Source: JARROD01 sp037384225 (lineage in GTDB: Bacteria; Pseudomonadota; Gammaproteobacteria; Pseudomonadales; Cellvibrionaceae). Taken from it: a stretch of 20,639 bases of DNA. The position numbers were made by a program, and so were the translations under genes. The notes under the pieces are model-generated. The model was given only the letters and a program-made list of their open reading frames with translations. It was not told the DNA's origin and searched no databases. The stretch spans positions 1-20,639 of the forward strand of contig JARROD010000245.1 of the NCBI GenBank assembly GCA_037384225.1, in the 5' to 3' direction. Shown here one piece after another: positions 7,139 to 15,215 of the stretch; the stretch's first letter is position 1; every line of letters begins with the position of its first letter.

Positions 7139-9643
7139 ATGAAAAAAATACGACCAGGAAGACTAATGTACCATCCAACATGGTTGATTACAGCGATAAG
7201 CGCATGTTGTATAAGCGCTGCTATTCAGGCACGGGAGTTGGAAGAAGTGATTGTGACCGCGCAAAAGCGCGAGCAGAATCTACAGGAGGTGCCGGTGGCG
7301 GTTTCGGCGGTGTCCGGAGCGGCCCTGGAAGAGACGGTGATTAAGGATGTATTCGACCTGCAGACCAATGTGCCCGGGCTGCGGATAGGACAGAATCAGA
7401 CGGCCACCTCCTCGAACTTCAGCATTCGCGGCGTGGGGACTTCTGCACAAAACTTTGGTCTGGAGTCATCGGTTGGACTCTACGTCGACGGTGTGTACCG
7501 ATCCAGACAGAGCTCCATGATCAATAATATGGTCGATATGCAGGCCGTTGAAGTGCTGCGCGGACCCCAGGGCACCCTGTTCGGTAAAAACTCCCAGTCC
7601 GGCGCGGTCCAGTTCAAAACGGTTGCTCCCAGTCACGATGGTAGCGACGGCTTTTTTAGGGTCACTGGCGGCAACTATGGTTTGTTAAATGTTTCCGGCG
7701 CCGCCTCCGTATCCGCCATCGACGATGTGCTGGCGTTTCGTGTCACGGGTTTTTCCAGCGACCGGGATGGTTTCGTGGATGTCGTCGGCCTGGATGACGA
7801 TCTGAATGACCGTAAGCGCTGGGGCACGCGTCTTCAGGCACTCTATACACCCACCGATACCCTCTCGGTCAGAGTCATAGCAGACTATTCCGAAATCGAC
7901 GAAATCTGCTGCGCGGCGATGACGATGGAGGACAATCTGGGGCTGACCGATCAGAGAAGCCTGTTTGCCAGGAGCGTCGGTTTACCGAGTTCCGATTCGG
8001 TGGTGAATCTTCTGGGGGGAACTGCTTTCCGCGGCAGTGATTATTTCGATTATCGCACGGCCCTCAACCGCAAGCCCGAATCCTCCAATGAAGACAAGGG
8101 GCTTTCGGTGGAGGTCAACTGGGATCTGGCGCCTGCCTATACGTTGACTTCGGTTACCGCTTATCGCGCCTTCGATTCTTTTGACGAGATAGACGCCGAT
8201 TTTACCAATCTGGCACTTATTGAAAAAACCAATGACGCCGAGCAAAGTTCCTTTTCCCAGGAGATCAGGCTTACCTATGAAGGTGAGCGCGCCAAGTATG
8301 TGGTAGGCGCCTATTACTTCAACCAGGATATTGACTTGGTCGCCGAACTGGATAATTTGGAGGCTTTGAGTGTCTTTGCTTCCAGCTCCAATCCTGCCCT
8401 TGCCGGTCTTATAGGCGGCACCAATCAGATTTCTGAAATATCCGGCGGTGCGTTGCCTCCCGCGGCGGATCCCTTTCCGGCTCCCTTTACCGCCGTAGAC
8501 GCTACCGAGCAGGAGCACCAGAGCTGGGCGCTGTTTGGTCAGGTTGATTATAACTTGACAGATTCGCTGATACTGACTCTTGGGTTGCGCTATACGGACG
8601 AGGAAAAGGATTTAAAGGCAACTTACGATCAGTTGGGTGTGCTGGGACCAGCGGCTCCCGATGTGAGCGCTATACTTGATGTACTGCAACAACGATCAAC
8701 CGATTTCTCGGTGTTGCAACCACTCTATTTTCCCGGTTGGGGCTATTATTTTTTTACGGCCGATGCGCCACGTCCGGATCTCGATGTCAGTGAAACGTTT
8801 GAACAGGTATCCGGAACCGTTAAGTTGAGCTGGTTGGCAAGCGATGACTTGATGGTATACGCCTCCTATGGCACAGGTTTTAAATCCGGTGGCACCAATA
8901 CCGACAGAATCAGCGCCGCCCTCGACCCGGTGTTCGATCCGGAGACTTCGAACGCTATCGAGGTGGGCGTCAAAGCGGACTTCCCGGACCAGGCCATGCG
9001 TTTGAATCTGGCCCTGCACTCCACGGATGTGGAGGATTTTCAGGCTAACTCGTTCACCGGCCTGGGGTTTAACCTGCAAAACGCCGGTGAGTTGGATACC
9101 TACGGGGCGGAAATGGAGCTCTCCTGGGCGCCCACAGAGCAGCTCGATGTCAACTTGGTCTATGCCTACACGGTGGCCGATTTTAAAAAATTCGAAAGCG
9201 GTAACTGCAGGATTGCGACGCCTTTTCGCACCGGGCAGAGCGATCCAGGCGATACTGATTCCAATCCCGATAACGGTTGCGACCGCTCGGGCGACCGTGT
9301 CAACGGCAATCCGGAGCATGTGGCGACGCTGTCTGTGAAACACGGGTTCAATCTGACCGCTTCGATCACGGGCTATGTCGCCGCCGAGTACAATTATATT
9401 TCCGATACGGTATTGGACGGTGACAATGATCCGCTAAAATTTCAGGATGATTACGAACTGGTGAATCTGCGTGCGGGAATTCGTTTTGAAGAATACCAAA
9501 CCGAACTCACCTTGTGGGGGCGCAATGTGTTCGACGAAGAGTACTACCGCACCGCCTTCGATGTGCCTTTGCAGGATGGCAGAGTCAATGCCTATCCGGG
9601 TGAGCCTACGACTTTTGGGTTAACCTTGAACAAGCATTTCTGA
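7139..9643 (+). CDS. TonB-dependent outer-membrane receptor
   Basis: 834-residue ligand-gated outer-membrane porin that would import a scarce ligand (siderophore, cofactor or glycan) using TonB energy. I chose the ATG at 7139 because TTGGAG precedes it and a Lys/Arg-rich signal peptide follows, cleaved near AIQA-RE; an in-frame start 20 codons earlier has no signal-like N-terminus. A TonB-box-like segment EEVIVTA (about 35-41) leads to the plug domain (about 50-165), with FSIRGVGTS, VGLYVDGVYRSR and EVLRGPQGTLFGKNSQSGAV. The rest is a 22-strand barrel ending in Phe (TLNKHF), the usual outer-membrane assembly signal. Typical of Sphingomonas/Cellvibrio-style receptors with EEVIVTAQKRE. No partner transport or degradation genes are adjacent, so the ligand is unknown. 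It converges with the peptidase gene and overlaps its end by 52 nt. Confidence 0.93.
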   Translation: MKKIRPGRLMYHPTWLITAISACCISAAIQARELEEVIVTAQKREQNLQEVPVAVSAVSGAALEETVIKDVFDLQTNVPGLRIGQNQTATSSNFSIRGVGTSAQNFGLESSVGLYVDGVYRSRQSSMINNMVDMQAVEVLRGPQGTLFGKNSQSGAVQFKTVAPSHDGSDGFFRVTGGNYGLLNVSGAASVSAIDDVLAFRVTGFSSDRDGFVDVVGLDDDLNDRKRWGTRLQALYTPTDTLSVRVIADYSEIDEICCAAMTMEDNLGLTDQRSLFARSVGLPSSDSVVNLLGGTAFRGSDYFDYRTALNRKPESSNEDKGLSVEVNWDLAPAYTLTSVTAYRAFDSFDEIDADFTNLALIEKTNDAEQSSFSQEIRLTYEGERAKYVVGAYYFNQDIDLVAELDNLEALSVFASSSNPALAGLIGGTNQISEISGGALPPAADPFPAPFTAVDATEQEHQSWALFGQVDYNLTDSLILTLGLRYTDEEKDLKATYDQLGVLGPAAPDVSAILDVLQQRSTDFSVLQPLYFPGWGYYFFTADAPRPDLDVSETFEQVSGTVKLSWLASDDLMVYASYGTGFKSGGTNTDRISAALDPVFDPETSNAIEVGVKADFPDQAMRLNLALHSTDVEDFQANSFTGLGFNLQNAGELDTYGAEMELSWAPTEQLDVNLVYAYTVADFKKFESGNCRIATPFRTGQSDPGDTDSNPDNGCDRSGDRVNGNPEHVATLSVKHGFNLTASITGYVAAEYNYISDTVLDGDNDPLKFQDDYELVNLRAGIRFEEYQTELTLWGRNVFDEEYYRTAFDVPLQDGRVNAYPGEPTTFGLTLNKHF

Positions 9644-11499
9644 GCGGGGTAAGGAACGTGCATGGATGCCGACGCCAAGCCTAGATGGGTGAGGCAAGCC
9701 GTTTGCAAAGCACTGCTTTGCGGCGCCGCCGAACGCCCGCCATCTGTGATGGCGGGCCGGGCCCCGGAGGGGGACTTGCCGGCGTGTCTGGGCCAACTAC
9801 CTCCGGATGGCCGCCGCTGCTTGCCTTGCACAAACGTCACATCTACCGGAATGCCGGCCGCGCTAAGGCGCGCGAGATCGGCTTTCAGACCGGTATCGAT
9901 TACACTTTCTCTGTCGAGCAATTGCCTGGCTTTTGTATAATCGCCATCGCCCTGAATGGTTAAAATAAGGCGGGACAAATCGTTCATCGCCGTCTGCATG
10001 CGGTCGAAATTCACCTGGTACAAACCTGTATTGGCATCGCGCTCAAAAGCGCCCGCGGTCTGGAAAAAATTAAATCGCACCATATTGGCCTGTCCGTGAG
10101 CACTGGCAGCGCCGAAACGAATGGAGCGGAAAATGCTGGCGAGGAAGGTTACATAGTTATCCATTAACTCGCCTTCCGCAATCTCCCCCTTCTCGAACAG
10201 TTTGGTGATCATATACAAACCGAGGATATCCGCTTTACCTTCCTCCAGCGCCGAGGAGGTCTCCTTTAACGCCTGGCGCACCGACTGACCTGCGTTCAGA
10301 GTTTTTTTGATACCTAGACCGTGGGCGACTTCATGAAACATGGTATTGGCGAAAAAAGCGTTGAAGGTAATATGCTTGCGCTGATTTTCTGCGATCAGTT
10401 CTGACGCTATAGGCAGCAGAATTTTATCGAATTTAGCGCGCATGGCGTTTTTAAGCTGTAGGCGCCGAGTGCCCTTGGCAAGTTGCACCTCCTCGTCGTT
10501 GGGCAGGTTAATGGCAATGGTTTTGGAGCCGGCGTTACAGTCGCCCGCGTAATACACCACATCGTAGGCATTGAGGTCGGAGTCTGCGCCCGGTGTTTCA
10601 CTTTTATAGGCCTCCGGCACTGGAAGTTCACGCTGCAGTTGCGGCAAAAACTGCGCGAAGCGCGCCAGCTTATCACTCCAGGCCCGGTCTTTTATCAGCA
10701 CATAACCCTCGAACGCGGCGCGGTAATTAAACAGCTTGTCCTCATAATTTTCGATCGGCCCGATAACCACATCGACGGGATTGTTTTTCATATCCATCCA
10801 CGCCATATCGCTGGGCTGATAGTTATCGCTGGTAAAGGCTTCGGCGCGCAGGCGCAGATACTGCGCAAACTCTTTGTCTTCGGCCAGCGCCGCCGCTTCC
10901 ACCAGCAGTTTTGCGGCCTCTTCCAATTCCGCCCGGTAGAACTCGCTAAACGGAATCAGCTTCAGCTTGCCGCTTTGCCCGCGCCGCACCACGGAGTAAA
11001 GGCCGCGTTTGCCCGCTTGCTCCCACGCCTCGAATTCTTGCTTGCTCATATCGGTGGGATAGTAGGCCGCACCGGCAGGTTTTTCACCATAGCCGTCGAC
11101 AAAGGGTTTGTTGTCATCGAGGCGATCCCAGGGGCCGTAATTGATTTCCGCAAAGCGGCGTTGTGCAGGGTCGTCAATGGCATCGAGCAGGCTTTTCTTA
11201 GTCTTGCCGTAGGATTGCTGCCAGAATAGATCATCCATTATACGCGCGGCATCGATGAGTTTGCCGATCATTTGCTTCTGAGCCGCGGACAAATGGCTTA
11301 AATCCGCCTTTAGTGTGACCGGCGCGTAGATGTCGAAGCGCCGTTTTTTTGCCGGGGCCGGCGCCACCTTCTCCACCGGGGTTTTGGCTTTTTCAGCGCC
11401 GGGGGCGGGGGCCGGCATTTTTTCTTCACACCCCGCAAGCAGGGCCCCAACGAGTGTAAACAGCGCCAGTGGGCGCAGCATCAGTATCCGATTGTTCAT
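9592..11499 (-). CDS. M49-like zinc peptidase lipoprotein with repeat-derived C-terminal tail
   Basis: 635-residue predicted lipoprotein with a signal peptide and lipobox LLAGC (Cys24), then a Pro/Ala/Lys linker to about residue 53. The catalytic region has HEVAHGLG (His389, Glu390, His393) and EEGKADILGLY (Glu419/420 region), the zinc-site pattern of the bacterial branch of dipeptidyl peptidase III-like (M49) proteins. It would act on peptides at the membrane or in the periplasm. Start is supported by GGAGGAT upstream. Family-like sequence ends near GIPVDVTFV (about residue 553). The following ~75 residues are read through a copy of the MITE core (9660-9814) and finally antisense to the last codons of the TonB receptor gene. 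The tail is low-complexity, Ser/Pro/Ala-rich and not family-like, so the original stop was probably lost by repeat insertion. Whether the tailed protein is stable is unknown. Confidence 0.85.
   Translation of the reverse strand: MNNRILMLRPLALFTLVGALLAGCEEKMPAPAPGAEKAKTPVEKVAPAPAKKRRFDIYAPVTLKADLSHLSAAQKQMIGKLIDAARIMDDLFWQQSYGKTKKSLLDAIDDPAQRRFAEINYGPWDRLDDNKPFVDGYGEKPAGAAYYPTDMSKQEFEAWEQAGKRGLYSVVRRGQSGKLKLIPFSEFYRAELEEAAKLLVEAAALAEDKEFAQYLRLRAEAFTSDNYQPSDMAWMDMKNNPVDVVIGPIENYEDKLFNYRAAFEGYVLIKDRAWSDKLARFAQFLPQLQRELPVPEAYKSETPGADSDLNAYDVVYYAGDCNAGSKTIAINLPNDEEVQLAKGTRRLQLKNAMRAKFDKILLPIASELIAENQRKHITFNAFFANTMFHEVAHGLGIKKTLNAGQSVRQALKETSSALEEGKADILGLYMITKLFEKGEIAEGELMDNYVTFLASIFRSIRFGAASAHGQANMVRFNFFQTAGAFERDANTGLYQVNFDRMQTAMNDLSRLILTIQGDGDYTKARQLLDRESVIDTGLKADLARLSAAGIPVDVTFVQGKQRRPSGGSWPRHAGKSPSGARPAITDGGRSAAPQSSALQTACLTHLGLASASMHVPYPAQKCLFKVNPKVVGSPG
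9660..9814. repeat. Second, inverted copy of the MITE core, containing two extra hairpins
   Basis: Bases 9660-9683 match 6733-6756 exactly on the opposite strand (24 bp). Bases 9774-9814 match the reverse complement of 6683-6723 with about two mismatches and one indel. The 9-nt spacer of the 6.7-kb copy is replaced by about 90 nt holding two perfect hairpins: GCAAAGCA/TGCTTTGC at 9705-9721 and CCCGCCAT/ATGGCGGG at 9736-9756. The GTAA ends are missing. It sits between the convergent TonB receptor and peptidase genes and forms the 3' coding end of the latter. Confidence 0.78.
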
Positions 11500-11631
11500 G
11501 GCTTATATCCTCCGAAGTTCATGGTAGAAGACGGTTTGCTTCCAGGCAACCTCAGCGCCGATGGGTATAATGCATGGATTGAGTCCGGCGAATGCGCTAC
11601 TGTTTGGGACTCTTTCAGCGAAGGATTTAAA

Positions 11632-12315
11632 ATGAAGGCTCTGAGCGACGAAAAAATTCTGGATTCCTGGCATAAAAACGCCGCCCCCTGGTCGCTTGCA
11701 GTCAGAGAGGGGCAAATAGACAGCCGCCGGTTGGTGACTGACAGTGCCATTGTCGGTGCCGTGGAGGAATATGGGCGTGCCTACACTCGACCCTCGGTGC
11801 TGGATATTGGCTGCGGCTAAGGCTGGCTGGCGCGCGCACTGAGTAAAAAAGACATGGTGGTTACGGGCGTGGATGCCGTGCCGGCGCTGATAGAGACGGC
11901 GCGAAACGCCGGTGGTGGACATTTTCACACCCTGTCCTATGAGGACATCGCCAACGGCGGACTGAGCCTCAACGTGGATATAGCGGTGAGTAACTTTGCC
12001 CTACTGGGTTGTGAATCCGTACAGGGTGTGTTCGCCGCGGTACCCGCACGGCTAAATCCCGCCGGGCTGTTCTTCGTGCAGACACTTCACCCACTCAGCG
12101 CCTGTGGCGAGCTGCCCTATCGCGACGGTTGGCGGCACGGCTCCTGGGACGGCTTCAGTGACGCGTTCACCGATCCCGCGCCCTGGTATTTCCGCACCCT
12201 GCAGAGCTGGGTAAAACTGTTTTCCGATGCTGGCATGAGGTTGCTGGAAATCCGCGAACCTCCTCACCCTAAAACGGGAAAACCTGCATCAATTATTTTT
12301 ATCGCCAGGCTATAG
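11632..12315 (+). pseudogene. Class I SAM-dependent methyltransferase, interrupted by a stop codon in motif I
   Basis: About 227 codons of a Rossmann-fold methyltransferase. The ATG at 11632 is preceded by GAAGGA, and the N-terminus (MKALSDEKILDSWHKNAAPW) is family-like; a longer in-frame reading back to 11521 is less likely. The SAM motif I reads VLDIGCG-stop-GWLARAL. The TAA at 11818-11820 stands where the family has Glu or a similar residue, so a single G-to-T change from GAA would explain it. The frame then continues unbroken to 12315 through VVTGVDAVPALIE (motif II) and AVSNFALLG (motif IV-like). The first part alone lacks most of the SAM fold, and restarting at 11854 would lose the glycine loop. 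Likely a recent pseudogene or a sequencing error. It diverges from the peptidase gene with 132 nt between the starts. Substrate unknown. Confidence 0.85.
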
Positions 12316-12364
12316 GGCGCAGGGAACGCACTGTCACTAATCGTGCCAATGGAAAGCCCACACC

Positions 12365-12541
12365 TTACAGCCTGCTGCCCATGTTGCGGATACTTTTCCG
12401 ATGTTCTGGCAACTGCGTTTCAAGCAAATCCAGCAACTGCGGTCCAGTGAGCAGGTTAAAGAAATGATTGGAATCAACATTTCCAGCCTGATTTTCAATG
12501 CAACGTTGTTGTTGAGCGGTTGAACGGTTAAAATTCTCCAT
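12365..12541 (-). pseudogene. Remnant of an IS4-family transposase N-terminus
   Basis: A 58-codon fragment whose second half, FFNLLTGPQLLDLLETQLPE followed by HR, matches the conserved N-terminal segment of IS4-family transposases. In the family this continues with a block like ERLFPPTETLSMF. Here it diverts right after PEHR into a short unrelated tail and stops at 12365. An in-frame ATG exists at 12583, but the one at 12541 fits the family better. No ribosome site, catalytic DDE region or terminal repeats were seen. It is a truncated insertion-sequence scar between the broken methyltransferase and the cytochrome gene. Confidence 0.72.
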
Positions 12542-12787
12542 AGAAGGTTGGTCTCGTAAGTGGTATTTATTTTTGGTTCGCACCTAATATCTTACCAATT
12601 CTTGCCAACCTTCTCCTTTATTTTCATGTGCTTAGCTCTCGGGTGTGGTGTCGCTATACCCTATTTAATTGCCATTCGGGTATACACTATTGGTATGAGT
12701 TGCTCTGGGTGAGTAAACTTTTGAAGACACTGCTATATAAAATATTTTTTTAAAAACTATCCAACATATTAAGGTATAAACATTTCA
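12542..12787. other. AT-rich non-coding region upstream of the cytochrome lipoprotein
   Basis: No gene is seen. The 12720-12780 segment is very AT-rich (TATATAAAATATTTTTTT) and probably carries the promoter of the downstream gene, but box spacing is ambiguous. An AAGG at about 12772 is the only ribosome-site candidate and lies rather far (about 13 nt) from the ATG at 12788. Confidence 0.4.
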
Positions 12788-13609
12788 ATGAAGTACTCAA
12801 TATTAGGCGTTAGTGCATTGTCGACGCTTTTATGTCTGTCGGGCTGTGATTTGAGTTTTGGCGGGGATTCCGACGATGATGACAATGGTCGCGGTAATCA
12901 GAATTTACCCGCAACCCTGGAAACTTTGCAAAATGAAGTGTTTACCCCCCTTTGCGCGGATTGTCACGGCGGTGATGAACCTGAGGAAAATCTTCGCCTG
13001 GATACTGAGCGCAATAGTTTCGATGACCTTGTCGGTAGGCGGTCGACGCAAAGGGTGAGTATAGATTTGGTCGAACCGGGCTTTACCGATAAAAGTTATA
13101 TTGTTTTTAAGGTAGAGGGTGTGGTTGCTGAAATCATTAAGGATAAAATGCCTCCGAACACGAACTTGACCTCGACTCAGATAGGCTGGTTGAGAGATTG
13201 GATTGCCAACAATGCGCCCTTGGTGGGGGAGGGCAATACGGCGGCGAAAGTAAGTGCGGCCGAGGCAATGGTTACGGCAACGAATACGATTACTTTCAGT
13301 TTTCGTTTCAGCTTTGCCCTGGATAGAACCACATTGGATCGGGATACGGTATTGGTCTTTGCCGAGGTGGGGGGCGTAGAACAATCGGTGGATTTCGAGT
13401 TCTATGAGCTTTCTTTTGTTAACAGGCAGGTAGTGGAAATTGATCTGTCGCTGCCGGATTCGCTGGAGGATTTCGAATCTATCAGGGTGGTGCTGAACGA
13501 CCCCAGTGTAGCGGCGGTTATGGATGAAAACGGTCTGTTGTTGGACGGTGATCGGGATAATGACCCCGGCGGTGTGTTTGAGTTTATTTTTACGGGTGAT
13601 GACAATTAA
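12788..13609 (+). CDS. Monohaem cytochrome c lipoprotein with C-terminal beta-rich domain
   Basis: 273-residue predicted lipoprotein. The signal peptide ends in a lipobox-like LCLSGC (Cys20), followed by an Asp/Gly/Asn-rich linker. A single c-type haem site, CADCH, lies at residues 56-60, and KMPPN at about 120-124 offers the likely distal methionine (Met121), with the usual closing helix QIGWLRDWIANNAPL. This is a compact cytochrome c domain like those in planctomycete-type or membrane-anchored electron carriers. From about 150 to 273 the sequence is beta-strand-rich and acidic (DRDTVLVFAEVGGVE, DGDRDNDPGGVFEF), like a bacterial Ig-like or SbsA-type sandwich; I do not recognise its family. 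It probably moves electrons at the periplasmic face of a membrane. No oxidase or dehydrogenase partner is nearby. A nested inverted repeat begins right at its stop codon. Confidence 0.85.
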   Translation: MKYSILGVSALSTLLCLSGCDLSFGGDSDDDDNGRGNQNLPATLETLQNEVFTPLCADCHGGDEPEENLRLDTERNSFDDLVGRRSTQRVSIDLVEPGFTDKSYIVFKVEGVVAEIIKDKMPPNTNLTSTQIGWLRDWIANNAPLVGEGNTAAKVSAAEAMVTATNTITFSFRFSFALDRTTLDRDTVLVFAEVGGVEQSVDFEFYELSFVNRQVVEIDLSLPDSLEDFESIRVVLNDPSVAAVMDENGLLLDGDRDNDPGGVFEFIFTGDDN

Positions 13610-13719
13610 CCCCATTGTTGCATAAACCCTATCGTTGCATAAATTTTCGGTCCAGGACCGCTTCGCTCTTTCTATAGCAGCGAAACGGTTCCGGGCAGAA
13701 AATTTATGCAACAATGGGG
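13610..13719. repeat. Nested inverted repeat with alternative pairing (TTTATGCAAC family)
   Basis: The outer arms 13610-13625 and 13704-13719 (CCCCATTGTTGCATAA) are a perfect 16-bp inverted repeat. A second left arm, 13634-13647 (GTTGCATAAATTTT), pairs perfectly over 14 bp with the same right arm at 13699-13712. Pairing continues inward with 15 of 20 matches, mostly transitions compatible with G-U pairs. The right arm can thus pair with either of two tandem left arms. It directly follows the cytochrome gene stop and could serve as its terminator or an RNA-stabilising hairpin, though no clean U-tract follows. Another family copy is at 83-119. Confidence 0.7.
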
Positions 13720-13783
13720 GCGGACCGCTGATTAGGGACGTGAGAGATTAATCGCGGTCGCCTGGTGATCAAGCCCGTCTGGA

Positions 13784-14731
13784 TCAGTAAAAGAACGGGC
13801 GCAATTGTTCCTTAACCATTTCCTCGCTGATGAAGTCGGAGATCACAATACCGTGATGGACATTGCTCGCCGTTACTCCCTGGAAGTATTTGACGAGTCG
13901 TTCATTGATGTCGCCCGATACACTTGGAATGTTCGGAATGCCCAGTATGGATCGATAACCGCTGGTAAAGTTAAGGAAAAGGGTTCCACTTCCATCCGCT
14001 TGAGCTGCCGACAAACGATCGAGAATCGCCTCCCATTTATTGTCGTTTGTGTGCAGATTGATCTGATAGAAGTCCTGAACGCTGATCGCAACACCGCGGG
14101 TGTCATATAGGGTGAATTGATCATTGTCCTGCCAGGGTCTGACATCGATTCCGCCAGCTCTCCTGAATGATCCGGAAAAGCGCCGCAGCAGGACGATTTT
14201 CCCTCTTACATCACCCACCGCAGGGACGTAACTGTGGCGCCACCAGTAGCTGCTGTAAGCGGAATTGTCGGTGTAGGTCACAAACGTCTCTTCAAATGTC
14301 CGGGTGGTATTTTCAGCCGTGTATTCTTCGGAGACTTCCATGATGACAACTTCGCTCGGATTCTCTGCCAGAAACGCGGTAACCTGGGTCAGCACGTCAT
14401 CGAAATTCAAGTGCTGATACACCGAGCCGTGGTGGACGACAAATGCATCTCCATAGTGGCGCAGCCGGATATCAAGGTAGCGAACGCCAATATTGAGCTG
14501 TTCACCAATGGTCAGGTTTTGGGTTTTAGCTGTTCCAGCCACGGATTCGTGCATCGCGCCCGAATCGTGTGTGCCGGGGATGGTAAGGTCGGAAAGAATT
14601 GCCCCATCGTTGACATAGCGCATCCATGTGGAAAGCTCGGTGTCCAGATCGATGGCTAAAGCGGAGGTGGGTTTCAAGAGATTAAAGATAGACGCTGTGA
14701 GTAATATTAGAATGTGCCATTTTGACTTCAT
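13784..14731 (-). CDS. Secreted phosphatidylinositol-specific phospholipase C-like protein
   Basis: 315-residue PI-PLC X-domain protein that would cleave phosphatidylinositol or a related phosphodiester by His-His acid-base catalysis. A signal peptide (MKSKWHILILLTASIFNLL) ends near TSALA. The X domain starts at about residue 35: LTIPGTHDSGAM carries the first catalytic His (His55), followed by VRYLDIRLRHYG with its Asp/Arg pair and VVHHGSVYQHLNF with the second His (His100 or 101). VVIMEVSEEYT and LLRRFSG follow the usual order. Length matches small bacterial enzymes (about 300 residues). The start is backed by GGGGGAA just upstream. No lipobox, so it should be periplasmic or secreted. It is a single-gene unit between two hairpin repeats; its substrate (host lipid, GPI-like anchor or own membrane) is not evident. 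Confidence 0.9.
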   Translation of the reverse strand: MKSKWHILILLTASIFNLLKPTSALAIDLDTELSTWMRYVNDGAILSDLTIPGTHDSGAMHESVAGTAKTQNLTIGEQLNIGVRYLDIRLRHYGDAFVVHHGSVYQHLNFDDVLTQVTAFLAENPSEVVIMEVSEEYTAENTTRTFEETFVTYTDNSAYSSYWWRHSYVPAVGDVRGKIVLLRRFSGSFRRAGGIDVRPWQDNDQFTLYDTRGVAISVQDFYQINLHTNDNKWEAILDRLSAAQADGSGTLFLNFTSGYRSILGIPNIPSVSGDINERLVKYFQGVTASNVHHGIVISDFISEEMVKEQLRPFFY

Positions 14732-15215
14732 TTATTCCCCCGTTAATCGAAATCAATGTAATAATTTTGAAAGATCTAATTTTTCATTTTCGTAAAAACC
14801 AATTTTGTATTGCAGTAGAATGAATTTTTGGTGTTGTTCATCGTTTCGTCCATTGTCAGGTCTTCGCCTCCTCGGACCGGCTCGGTTAGCACCTTAGGTG
14901 GGCGAAACGATGAACAAAGCCGAATTTTTAGAACGTACAAAAGGTGCTTATTAGAGTCCCATCCACATCTTAACCTGAAAACTTTTTTTATTAAATAGTC
15001 ACGCGGTGTTGCTTCATTCCATTTTCCAGTCCAATAGCCAGCTTACCTTTAGGGCCCGGGTAGTATTCGCCGTGTCCGGTAGAGGAAGTGGCGCCGCCTG
15101 CCTTTAGAGACGTGCACGTCCATGAACTTGCGGTCTGGAGTCAAAATAGCTATCTTAATCTTTGTAGTGGCCCAGCTCTGGTGTTGTCGATTTGGATAGA
15201 TAAGATGGATAAAAA
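14732..15215. other. 484-nt intergenic region with a long hairpin
   Basis: The divergent spacer between the PI-PLC and chemotaxis genes holds the imperfect inverted repeat at 14822-14930 and otherwise no credible gene. Promoters for both genes must lie here. The segment 15040-15120 is GC-rich and could be remnant coding DNA, but I recognise nothing in it. Confidence 0.5.
14822..14930. repeat. Long imperfect inverted repeat (TTGTTCATCGTTTCG arms)
   Basis: TTGTTCATCGTTTCG at 14834-14848 pairs perfectly with 14903-14917, and looser complementarity extends outward to the AATTTTT/AAAAATT ends. The 54-nt loop is GC-rich with smaller potential stems. It resembles in size the other palindromic elements in the window but shares no clear core sequence with them, so it may be a separate family. 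Confidence 0.65.

Noticed and set aside
9662..9963. Small plus-strand open frames (about 92 codons) over the repeat
   Set aside because: They read repeat DNA and the antisense of the peptidase gene; no ribosome site and low-complexity products.
10483..11229. 248-codon open frame antisense to the peptidase gene
   Set aside because: The opposite strand carries lipobox, HEVAH and EEGKAD motifs; this frame has none.
12905..13714. 269-codon open frame antisense to the cytochrome lipoprotein
   Set aside because: Begins inside the palindrome and mirrors a gene with signal peptide, CxxCH and lipobox on the other strand.
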